Positions 35,668 through 46,265 of a DNA stretch of 64,000 bases are shown piece after piece. The stretch is taken from assembly GCA_008828725.1 (NCBI GenBank), contig MEHQ01001831.1, positions 255,288 through 319,287 on the forward strand, written 5' to 3'. The number at the start of each line of letters is the position of its first letter. Positions within the stretch are counted from its first letter, which is position 1. Made by a program: the position numbers and the translations under genes. The notes under the pieces were generated by a model. That model was not told the origin of the DNA. It did no database searches and was given only the letters and a program-made list of their open reading frames with translations. The stretch is from Saccharina japonica (Eukaryota > Sar > Phaeophyceae > Laminariales > Laminariaceae).

Positions 35668-37706
35668 TTATCACACGGGGGGGTAGGGGCTTCAGACCCG
35701 GTTGAGATCCGCACGCAAGTGAGCAACTGCCGGTCTGTATACAGGGGGGCACGAAAAAGGGCAGTTTCGACCGCCACACTGCCCTTGTGGAGGTCCTAGA
35801 CAGGGGGGGGGAACACAAACACAAAGAAAACATAACTTGAAAACCATGTCAATTTATCGATTCGTACAGAAATCCCAACGCTCTGATTTGTTTTCTTTTT
35901 TCACTGTTTTTGGTGCATGGTTCCTGGTGATATTTGATACTACTGTACTGGTATATGTTTGGTTAGGAGTCCGTAGAAAACTTGCATGTTTGTCGGCTTG
36001 AGCGAGCAACTTCTTCGAAGTCGTATGCCTTCGGGTGCTATATGGTGTATTAGCACGATCCTGAAGGCCAGAGTAATGTGGGCTCAGGAACTCGATCGTT
36101 CAAACATCGTTTCAGCTAAAAAGAGCTACATCTATCGTAACACGAGTCTAATCGGCTGGCAAGAACGTCTCCTTGTCCCTTCTTCTCCTACAAAACCTCT
36201 TTCTGGCCGAGGCACCTGTGATGCAGTCCATCCAGTTCATGGCCTGAAGGTGTCATACAAAATCCCCTCGTCAAGGCCCGGGGGCTGAGTGGAATCGATT
36301 TGTTTGCCAGAAAGCAGGCGATGGTCCCAAGGCCTCTACATGAAAAAAACAGCACAGTAGCACCGGCCCTCTCTTAAGATATGAGCAGTATGTGACCTTT
36401 TGAGGATGTTGCCTCTTTTTAGAATACCCTCACATGAAAATATCAAAAACCTCTTGTTACTCGGAACATGCGGAGGGGTTCACTCAATGGTCGCAGCAGT
36501 GTCGAGTCGGTGGCCCTCGGGTGCGCGCACCACAGGGAGCGGTCGTAGCAGCAACAAAGTCACCCACGGGAGGAACAACGCTGAGAAACACGTTCCGAAT
36601 CACATCGGATGTCGGACGCTTCTTTAGTTTATTCATGGCAATATATGTAATATTTACGATGATCGGAGTGCAACACGACTCGCCGGCGGCAAGTCAACTG
36701 CAGCAACAGGTCCGTGCAGGTTCCACAGTTCAGCAAATGAGAGCGAAATATACACATGATATAACTAGAACGACATCGCGCAGCCATCAATATTAAGAAA
36801 CCAGCGACGTAAACACCTGGCACAACAGGGAGCAAGCAGTGGCAGCAGCGTGACACCGCCGAAGCTAAGCTGTCAAAGAGCGGTAATAGCGTTGTCGAAG
36901 CTCGGCTATAATACCTATTGGCGGGTTCACATGGGTATTATCTATCACTACTACGATTTTATCATAAACGTGGCTAGGAGGTGAGCCGTCTCGACATACC
37001 GTTGGTCAACACAAACGTTCTAGAGTGAATACCAGATATAGATACTGCCCCCTGCATGCTACACCTGAAGTATAAATGGCATATTTTAAATTAGATTCTC
37101 GAGCACGCGGGTACGGGCCGAGGTGGCATTGCATGGAAGAGTTACAAAGTAGTAGCATGCCCTCGTGTGTAAATACGAGGGTCGCGGGAGCACGCATGTG
37201 TGCACCTTGGTATGACGCATAACAATTTTCGGGACAACATTGGCCTGTCTTCTGCAGCCATACAACACGTTTTTGTGCCGCACGTGGCCGGGTTGGGTCG
37301 GCCTCCTCCCCGTCGACTCGTTGCAGAATGGTGTGTTGATATCGTAAATACATGACAGCTATGCGGGACGCTGAGGTAGACACACGAACCGCACGCAGAG
37401 CGTGGGGAAGCGGATTACGCATCCACAACCTTCATGCATCCACTGTACTACATACCGATTCCAATATGTCACGACATCTATATGGCGGGCAGTGAGTGTA
37501 AGTACTGCTCGATGTGAGCAGCGAGGGGGCGGACGCAGGACCCAGGGACGAACCCGGGTCGATGCTTCGATGAGACAACGAGCGCCGAAGCACGCCGGAT
37601 ACTGGAGTAGGTTTGGGTGAGACCGCGCAGTTCCAGGCCAGTGGCCTATGACAACCGAACATTATGCACATGTGTGGGTTATACTACCGGCCGGGGCAGG
37701 AGGCCT
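35668..37706. other. Intergenic, upstream of the membrane protein gene
   Basis: No gene recognised. Contains a 9-bp inverted repeat AAGGGCAGT / ACTGCCCTT at 35757-35765 and 35778-35786, about 100 bp upstream of the membrane protein start. The last five bases (GGCCT, 37702-37706) are the left target duplication of the retroelement. The same stretch recurs at 44227-46265. Confidence 0.5.
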
Positions 37707-39639
37707 TGCTCGTGGTATGCGGTAGCTTGATACGGTCGGTGGGTATCTTTGGGGGTTTCATATATTGTGGGGTTTTGTAGTATGTGTCGAGGCATTATTT
37801 AGTATGCCTCGGGTGGAAGTGTGTTGCTGTCTCCCTCCTGGGAGCAGTCACCGATGTTAATGATACGACCCGGGCTTTGATACAATGATACTGCTCGTAT
37901 ATGTGTGAGGGGTGCAGTCGGTGACAATCCTGGTGCGGCTTACCTCCTGTGTGTGGTTTATGTGGTGTGGCCTTTGACAAAAACGGTATTGGCCCACCTG
38001 GTGTGTGTTGGGTATTTGTGTAATACAAGTACATTATCTACTACCCTCCTTGACGGTTCATGGTATAGGCACGTGGGCCAGCAAGGGACACGTTCAACAG
38101 CGGTGTATACAAACACGACCATCGGATTGATTCGGGCCCGGACGTCGCTGCAGCGCTATACTGTGTTAGAGGGGGAGTTGGTACGTCAGGCATTGACTAT
38201 GGAGATGATCTTTCATTTTGAGGTCTGTGGACAGTAGCAGCAGCAGCTAGAGATGGTTTTCGAGGATTTTGGGCGGCAGGATGAACAGCACCTGCTGCAA
38301 CAGCAGTATGCCTTTGGTGGACAGCAGCACCAGCGGCAGTATGGAGGCGCAGGGCCACATCAGCACCAGCACCAGCGGCGGTATGGAGGCGCAGGGCCAC
38401 AGCAGCAGCAGCACCAGCGGCAGTATGGAGGCGCAGGGCCACAGCAGCAGCAGCAACAGCGGCAGTATCGAGGCACTGCGCATCAGCAGCAGCAGCAGCA
38501 GTTTGGAGGCGCCTGGCCGCATCAGCGGCAACAGCAGCGGCATTGGGGTGGAGGTCAGATTTGCCAGTAGCAGCACCCACCTCAGCCGCACCATCGGCAC
38601 CAGCACCACCAACTACCGGGGGGCACTGGTTGGACTCGTAACGCCGTAAACGGCTGGTACCAGCCCGAGTTCCATCCACCTCCAGAAGCGTCTATGAGCG
38701 GTTTCTACACGTGGGAACGTTGTGGTGCTCGAGGGCATGAGGCCGCGATTTGTTTTGCACCAAACAGCGTGTGCGATGGGTTGTTGGCCTATGGTCACAT
38801 GGCCAGGCAGTGCACTGCCCAGCCCACTATCGTCTACGCGCCGGACTACAGCAACGTGCCGCAGGCTGGAACGTTCAAGGCGCACGAGCTCGGTGATGCT
38901 CGTGAGCCGCTATCTGCGTCTGTCGAGCTTGGTGTTGTTGAGCCCGAGGTAGAGGAGCTCGGCGACGAGGCTGAGGAGGAGGAGGAGCTCGGTTTTGCCG
39001 AGGCTGAGGAGGAGAAGCTCGGTTTCTCTGAGGCTTAGGTGGTGGAGCTTGGTGTTGCTGAGCCTGAGGTGGAGCTCGGTGGTGTTGGTGTAACGCCCCC
39101 GCCGCCGATGCAGCAGCAATGGGATGGGGATGGTGTGGGCGGAGGAGTGCCGCAGGTGGGCTTGGGCCAGAAGGGTGTAACATACCCGTTCGACCCAGGC
39201 AAACGGGATGGGCCTGACGCGGTTGGGGGGGGGTACAGTGATGGACGAGGGGTGGAGCTCATGGGAGAGGAGACCAGCAGCAGCAGCAGCAGCAGCAGCA
39301 ACGGTGGCAGCGGCGGCGGGGCGCCATCTTTCCCATTTGATCCGGGGAAGCAGGCATGTTATAATTTCCATCTTTCTTATTGATGGATTCAGTGGATGGG
39401 ATTTTCTTGGTCTGTTTGATTGTTTTTGTGCTTCTCTGTGTCTTGGCCGGCATATTTGAGCAAGGATTGCTGTAGTTGTGGTGAGCTTGTACCCTGCTAT
39501 GGTGGATCGCAGCTATGTGTGTGGTTGGATGGGAACTGGGTAGGAGAGCGGACGCGAGGAGTGCTGTAGTTGTGTGATTGTACCCTGGTATGATGGAGCA
39601 CAACTATATTGTGTGTCTTGCTGGTGGAACTACGGGGGG

Positions 39640-40095
39640 GGGTTGTGATGCCATGATTCTACAGACAAAGTGCACTGCTGTGTGGAACCCGTTTGTGATG
39701 GACTGATTTTTCAGCAAATAGCAGTGTATGATAATTTCTGACTGTTTGATTCCACAGCAGCAGTACATGATTTGTTAGACTGATGCTGTGTACTGGTATA
39801 CCGTATTATATGTATACGTGGATGCATGATACCCGTACTGCTGTGTGTTGCTTGAATCATAACAGGGGGTGGGTTGCCAGCTTGATTTTACAGCGTGTGA
39901 TCTTATTGTGTAGGGAAATTACAGCTGATTATTGGCTTGATTTTACAGCGCATGTTATATAATGTGTTGGGGAAGCTACTCCTAATTTTGGCTTGATTCT
40001 TCAATGCATGATCAATGTGTTGGTAAATTACTGCTGATTTAAGCTTGATTCTACAGCAGTACATGATATTGATGTGTGAAAATTAGTGCTGATGC
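39640..40095 (+). repeat. Minisatellite inside the retroelement, copy 1
   Basis: About six diverged units of 60-75 bp, each with a variant of GCTTGATTCTACAGCAG, CATGAT and ATTACTGCTGATT. The counterpart in copy 2 is at about 48310-48780. Confidence 0.6.
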
Positions 40096-40813
40096 GTTGT
40101 AATGGTAAAAGGTATTTTACGTGGTTTTGAAGAAGAAAGATCTATTAGAAATCGGTACTGACGTTTTTTGTCACTATTGTGGTGTTGGGAAGAATCACGA
40201 GTGGGGGTTTGATGGCATGATTCTACCCACAGACACAGTGTATAATGATGGGGTTCGTTATCTATCGATTTTACTTGGTTCCTGGCGCTGAAACTAACCA
40301 CCCGATGCACCCTTTGCTCAATGAGTCAAACTGCACCCTCACTCTGTGGATTTATGAGATGTAGTCCATGCCGCGGTGACGTTGAGGCGCGGCGGAAGAC
40401 AAGCGTCGAGTCCGTGGGGTAGGGAGCCGGAGACGGGGGTTGAGCTCGTGGGGTTGGGGTAGTTTAGTAGCAATGGCCTACAGTAGATTCAATGTTTTTG
40501 GATCGTTTGTTACAGTAGGAATTGACGAGACGATTTTTTTACGATGCTTGGATTGTAATATGTTTGCATTATACGAGTAGGGTTATATGCACCTGGTATA
40601 CTGGCATCTGATATTTGGCATTCTGAATTGCGTACTACGACCTCTGAAGTACGATGTCAGAGTAATATAAAATAACAGCATCAACAGCTGTAAATTGTCA
40701 CCTATCCGGTTATGGCAGTCCATTTATCATGACCTGGGGTATTATTGAAAGACGATGCTTTACCTGGTATATAGAGGGCCTAAATGCTCGTTTTATTAGG
40801 AGGATAGTTGAAT

Positions 40814-40882
40814 TATAACGCTGGACTGAGCAGTCTCGTACGTGAGTGCACGCATGCAACGGCAACTCAGTCCAGCGTTATA
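40814..40882. other. 17-bp perfect inverted repeat inside the retroelement
   Basis: TATAACGCTGGACTGAG (40814-40830) and its exact complement (40866-40882) around a 35-nt loop. The copy-2 counterpart is at 49484-49500 and 49536-49552, unchanged. It could be a structured RNA signal of the element or the trace of an inserted foldback. Confidence 0.7.
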
Positions 40883-41974
40883 TATCGCTGATGTTTCTGG
40901 TTTGTGGGTTTGGACTTGAGTTTTGTTTTGATTTTATGGTTGAGGGAGTTTAGAATCACAATGATATCGCAGCATTTTACTATCAACCATGCGATCAATG
41001 TTTTGTCGTCTACCGAGCAGGGGGGAGATTGAAGCTGTACTCGGTAACACGACGAAGACTTTCCATCGCAGATAGTCGAGTCCAGTTGGGGTTTTATCAT
41101 ACGTGGATGCAGATGCACGCAAGGCTACTGACCGGACGTCTGTCTCTGGTGGACCAGCTATGCACGCTGGTGTCTGTGCATGGTTTGAATTTAGGGCGTC
41201 GATGTCTAGAGCAGGTGTCCAACGAATAGTTTGAGATTAACACGCCCGGTCGGCAGAGCAGCATGCCAACTTTCTCATCAAACCGTTGCATACTGAGACG
41301 TTTCGCTTGACCGTGGGTCTGTGATGAACTTGTTGTGATTTCACACACTGGTTCGTTTGTTTGTTTGTGTTTCGGGGGTTTTGGGGCGTATGGTTTTGGG
41401 GGATAATAGTAGGAGTTTTCGATGTGCAAGGGATGTTTTTGGAAAGTACTTGAAGAATTAACGTGCAACTTCAGAAGTTCTTAAGGAAATGGAGAAAGTG
41501 CTGGGAGGTACCCATACGTTGAATAAGGTTAATACGACAATAGAGTATGCCGATGGTCTTGATGAATCGTGCCGTACGCTTTGGCTATTGTTTGACTGCG
41601 CACAACGTACAGGGGAACCAATTACTGATACCTATAGTACTTTTGGATTCAGATGCGGATTGTTGTCTTCTTGTACACCTCCGAAGGGAATGTCAAGCAG
41701 GGGGGCTGCTATGATTTGATTTGAGATGTTCTATATCAGAGATATTCTGTTCTTGTGCTCTTACAGAGTACACAACAGGGGGGCCGATGTTATCGGGCGG
41801 TAAGGTATCTATGTGAAGACGGCGTTGTTGATTTTGTTTGAAGGTGTTACCAGCATACTCACGTTTGTTGGATTTTCCCCTTCCCGCAGTTACTGTCTTG
41901 ACATATTTTAGGAAGTCTACACTGGAATCAAGATTGAGGGGTTCGGTATCGGGATTGCCGTCTTTGGTAATTAT

Positions 41975-42110
41975 GAAAGCTGGAATTTGGGATTGCCGTT
42001 TTACCTGGGCAATGATTCTTTTGTGGAATTTGGGACTTGCCGTTTTACATTGGCAATGATTCATTTGTGGAATTTTGAGACTTGCCGTTTTACCGGGAAA
42101 TTGGTGATAA
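41975..42110 (+). repeat. Short tandem repeat before the 3' LTR (about 50 bp x 3)
   Basis: Three variants of GGAATTTGGGATTGCCGTTTT followed by a GGCAATGATTC-type segment, just upstream of the polypurine tract. The copy-2 counterpart is at about 50645-50780. Confidence 0.6.
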
Positions 42111-42560
42111 GATATTCGGGACCTATCGTATCGCACACCGAATAAGGGGGCTGTTCGTCGTATGCGGTAGCTTGATACGGTCGGTGGATATCTTTGGGGG
42201 TTTCATATATTGTGGGGTTTTGTAGTATGTGTCGAGGCATTATTTAGTATGCCTCGGGTGGAAGTGTGTTGCTGTCTCCCTCCTGGGAGCAGTCACCGAT
42301 GTTAATGATACGACCCGGGCTTTGATACAATGATACTGCTCGTATATGTGTGAGGGGTGCAGTCGGTGACAATCCTGGTGCGGCTTACCTCCTGTGTGTG
42401 GTTTATGTGGTGTGGCCTTTGACAAAAACGGTATTGGCCCACCTGGTGTGTGTTGGGTATTTGTGTGATACGAGTACATAATCTACTAACCTCCTTGATG
42501 AGTCATGGTATAGGCACGTGGGCCAGCAAGGGACACGTTCAACAGCGGTGTATACAAACA

Positions 42561-42959
42561 CGACCATCGGATTGATTCGGGCCCGGACGTCGCTGCAGCG
42601 CTATACTGTGTTAGAGGGGGAGTTGGTACGTCAGGCATTGACTATGGAGATGATCTTTCATTTTGAGGTCTGTGGACAGTAGCAGCAGCAGCTAGAGATG
42701 GTTTTCGAGGATTTTGGGCGGCAGGATGAACAGCACCTGCTGCAACAGCAGTATGCCTTTGGTGGACAGCAGCACCAGCGGCAGTATGGAGGCGCAGGGC
42801 CACATCAGCACCAGCACCAGCGGCGGTATGGAGGCGCAGGGCCACAGCAGCAGCAGCACCAGCGGCAGTATGGAGGCGCAGGGCCACAGCAGCAGCAGCA
42901 ACAGCGGCAGTATCGAGGCACTGCGCATCAGCAGCAGCAGCAGCAGTTTGGAGGCGCCT
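42561..42959 (+). mobile_element. LTR-element 5' internal fragment after the copy-1 3' LTR
   Basis: Directly after the copy-1 3' LTR the sequence continues as the element's own 5' internal region (matching 38116-38514), without host flank or target duplication, and then reaches the N. This is either a tandem LTR-internal-LTR-internal arrangement or an assembler running around the repeat. Confidence 0.75.
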
Positions 42960-42960
42960 N
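42960..42960. other. Single ambiguous base (N) at the junction of the two blocks
   Basis: The only N in the window. It lies exactly where element sequence (GGAGGCGCCT) meets the start of the second block (CTGGTTCGTG), which suggests a join between two contigs rather than a base-call problem. Confidence 0.9.
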
Positions 42961-43338
42961 CTGGTTCGTGTTAAGCCCTTATAATTGTATTTTTATCTGC
43001 GAGCCTTCGAAACACAACAACTTATTCGCTAAAGCCCTAAAACCGAACAACAGGCGTGTTAGGCCTTGAAACCAATATCAGTCTCGTTGAGATTTAAACG
43101 CTAGCATCAGCCGTGTTCTTGCTTCCACAATACCATCAGCCGCGTTCAGCCTTAAAACCGAAGGCAATACCGCCAAACCCCCAAGGCTAAAATAATTGTT
43201 TTTAAGCCTTAAACGCCAAGACCACCCATCCTTTAAGCCTTATAAACTAAACACTCTCCCGTTGTGAAGCCGTAATGTAGAAAAAGTAGCCGTTTGTGAG
43301 TGTACTATTCATACGCACCTGCCTCTACTCTTAGCGAT

Positions 43339-44226
43339 TCAATGGAGGAACCCCAGATATATCTCAAGGGGGTTGTTGGTGGCAGCCGCACCCATGACAG
43401 TGGCGTCCAGAGCGCTCGTAACCATAGGGGCCAGCGATATGAACTGCATTGCGGCGAAGGTTTTCGCATCGATGAGGCGTCGCGTGTAGAGGGTCGGAGC
43501 CAGCAAGCTTATCGACGTCGAAGTGGCCAACGCGAAGTACGCGTGGAACAGTAGCGCCGGGGCCGCCGGGTACGTCTCCGCTAGACGTTCCACCCAGCCG
43601 CTGCCCACCAAGGTGGCGAAGAGGTGCGGGGCGTTGAGGACCAGGTTGGCCAGGGCACCGTAGCGGTTAACGGCGTTGCCTTCGGCGTGGTCCCCCTTCC
43701 GCATGAGAACCTTTCCAGACGCCTTCTTGTTCCGCAGCTCTGGCGACTTCCGCGTGAGCTCTCTAGCCTTGCTGTCTTTCGCAATCGCCTGCTCGGCTTC
43801 CACGTAAGAAATCACGAGAATAGTGAATCCCGCAGCCGCTAACCACGGGTCAGCGGGGGCGAGACAAGCCGGATAGGCCCCCGAAACGTACCATGCGAAC
43901 CACAGCTGCATGACGGACGAGCAGACTCCGTTGAGAACCCAGCTGCGGGTGTTGGCCATCGGGATCGAGCTGAGGCAGCTGACCAATCCAGCTCCCAAGA
44001 GAAACAGGGGGGCCGAAGTGTCAATCTCGAGCTGCGGGACGCCGCAGAAGTGTTCGAGTCCCATCACGTTCAGCAGCCACATTGCGCCGCCTACTTGGTA
44101 TACCTGCACGAAGGAATGGGGGACGAACAGATCATTGAAGGGGAGGTTTGCCACAAGGTCATTTTGTGTTCGAACGCAGGCCGTGGGGGGAGGTTGTGGC
44201 ATACAAGAAGGCGTTTGGTTGCCCAC
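43339..44226 (-). CDS. Multi-pass membrane protein, function unknown (copy 2)
   Basis: Encodes the same 295 residues as the ORF at 34780-35667, at the constant 8559-bp offset of the duplicated block. If the block is an assembly artefact, this is the same gene counted twice. The same alternative start at an upstream acceptor applies. Confidence 0.65.
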   Translation of the reverse strand: MGNQTPSCMPQPPPTACVRTQNDLVANLPFNDLFVPHSFVQVYQVGGAMWLLNVMGLEHFCGVPQLEIDTSAPLFLLGAGLVSCLSSIPMANTRSWVLNGVCSSVMQLWFAWYVSGAYPACLAPADPWLAAAGFTILVISYVEAEQAIAKDSKARELTRKSPELRNKKASGKVLMRKGDHAEGNAVNRYGALANLVLNAPHLFATLVGSGWVERLAETYPAAPALLFHAYFALATSTSISLLAPTLYTRRLIDAKTFAAMQFISLAPMVTSALDATVMGAAATNNPLEIYLGFLH

Positions 44227-46265
44227 TTATCACACGGGGGGGTAGGGGCTTCAGACCCGGTTGAGATCCGCACGCAAGTGAGCAACTGCCGGTCTGTATA
44301 CAGGGGGGCACGAAAAAGGGCAGTTTCGACCGCCACACTGCCCTTGTGGAGGTCCTAGACAGGGGGGGGGAACACAAACACAAAGAAAACATAACTTGAA
44401 AACCATGTCAATTTATCGATTCGTACAGAAATCCCAACGCTCTGATTTGTTTTCTTTTTTCACTGTTTTTGGTGCATGGTTCCTGGTGATATTTGATACT
44501 ACTGTACTGGTATATGTTTGGTTAGGAGTCCGTAGAAAACTTGCATGTTTGTCGGCTTGAGCGAGCAACTTCTTCGAAGTCGTATGCCTTCGGGTGCTAT
44601 ATGGTGTATTAGCACGATCCTGAAGGCCAGAGTAATGTGGGCTCAGGAACTCGATCGTTCAAACATCGTTTCAGCTAAAAAGAGCTACATCTATCGTAAC
44701 ACGAGTCTAATCGGCTGGCAAGAACGTCTCCTTGTCCCTTCTTCTCCTACAAAACCTCTTTCTGGCCGAGGCACCTGTGATGCAGTCCATCCAGTTCATG
44801 GCCTGAAGGTGTCATACAAAATCCCCTCGTCAAGGCCCGGGGGCTGAGTGGAATCGATTTGTTTGCCAGAAAGCAGGCGATGGTCCCAAGGCCTCTACAT
44901 GAAAAAAACAGCACAGTAGCACCGGCCCTCTCTTAAGATATGAGCAGTATGTGACCTTTTGAGGATGTTGCCTCTTTTTAGAATACCCTCACATGAAAAT
45001 ATCAAAAACCTCTTGTTACTCGGAACATGCGGAGGGGTTCACTCAATGGTCGCAGCAGTGTCGAGTCGGTGGCCCTCGGGTGCGCGCACCACAGGGAGCG
45101 GTCGTAGCAGCAACAAAGTCACCCACGGGAGGAACAACGCTGAGAAACACGTTCCGAATCACATCGGATGTCGGACGCTTCTTTAGTTTATTCATGGCAA
45201 TATATGTAATATTTACGATGATCGGAGTGCAACACGACTCGCCGGCGGCAAGTCAACTGCAGCAACAGGTCCGTGCAGGTTCCACAGTTCAGCAAATGAG
45301 AGCGAAATATACACATGATATAACTAGAACGACATCGCGCAGCCATCAATATTAAGAAACCAGCGACGTAAACACCTGGCACAACAGGGAGCAAGCAGTG
45401 GCAGCAGCGTGACACCGCCGAAGCTAAGCTGTCAAAGAGCGGTAATAGCGTTGTCGAAGCTCGGCTATAATACCTATTGGCGGGTTCACATGGGTATTAT
45501 CTATCACTACTACGATTTTATCATAAACGTGGCTAGGAGGTGAGCCGTCTCGACATACCGTTGGTCAACACAAACGTTCTAGAGTGAATACCAGATATAG
45601 ATACTGCCCCCTGCATGCTACACCTGAAGTATAAATGGCATATTTTAAATTAGATTCTCGAGCACGCGGGTACGGGCCGAGGTGGCATTGCATGGAAGAG
45701 TTACAAAGTAGTAGCATGCCCTCGTGTGTAAATACGAGGGTCGCGGGAGCACGCATGTGTGCACCTTGGTATGACGCATAACAATTTTCGGGACAACATT
45801 GGCCTGTCTTCTGCAGCCATACAACACGTTTTTGTGCCGCACGTGGCCGGGTTGGGTCGGCCTCCTCCCCGTCGACTCGTTGCAGAATGGTGTGTTGATA
45901 TCGTAAATACATGACAGCTATGCGGGACGCTGAGGTAGACACACGAACCGCACGCAGAGCGTGGGGAAGCGGATTACGCATCCACAACCTTCATGCATCC
46001 ACTGTACTACATACCGATTCCAATATGTCACGACATCTATATGGCGGGCAGTGAGTGTAAGTACTGCTCGATGTGAGCAGCGAGGGGGCGGACGCAGGAC
46101 CCAGGGACGAACCCGGGTCGATGCTTCGATGAGACAACGAGCGCCGAAGCACGCCGGATACTGGAGTAGGTTTGGGTGAGACCGCGCAGTTCCAGGCCAG
46201 TGGCCTATGACAACCGAACATTATGCACATGTGTGGGTTATACTACCGGCCGGGGCAGGAGGCCT

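Larger units (their letters stand above)
37707..42560 (+). mobile_element. Non-autonomous LTR retrotransposon, copy 1
   Basis: 5' LTR 37707-38115 (409 bp, TG...CA), internal region 38116-42151, polypurine tract AATAAGGGGG at 42141-42150, 3' LTR 42152-42560. The left target site is GGCCT (37702-37706). The LTR carries a hairpin CGAGGCAT / ATGCCTCG at 37788-37811. The internal 5' part has a Q/G-rich open frame (38253-38570) and a Cys/His zinc-knuckle-like, acidic-tailed open frame (38694-39038), suggesting a gag-like region. No reverse transcriptase, integrase or protease was recognised, so it resembles gag-only (TR-GAG-like) elements that depend on a partner. No standard tRNA primer site was recognised. 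The gag-like region looks broken, with a few interruptions. LTRs differ by about 3 percent, a fairly young insertion. Confidence 0.8.
34402..42959. repeat. Duplicated block, copy 1
   Basis: Matches 42961-51230 almost base for base, with an offset of 8559, becoming 8556 and then 8670 after small indels. It contains part of the minisatellite, the membrane protein ORF, about 2 kb of intergenic DNA and an LTR retroelement. Its right end (42561-42959) runs from an LTR back into element 5' internal sequence and stops at an N. Confidence 0.9.

Noticed and set aside
37530-37580. T-arm-like CCGGGTTCGTCCC on the - strand
   Set aside because: No A box at the right distance and no acceptor stem.
38247-38612. 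Leucine- and alanine-rich open frames on the - strand
   Set aside because: They are shadows of the CAG-rich (Q-coding) stretch on the + strand of the retroelement.
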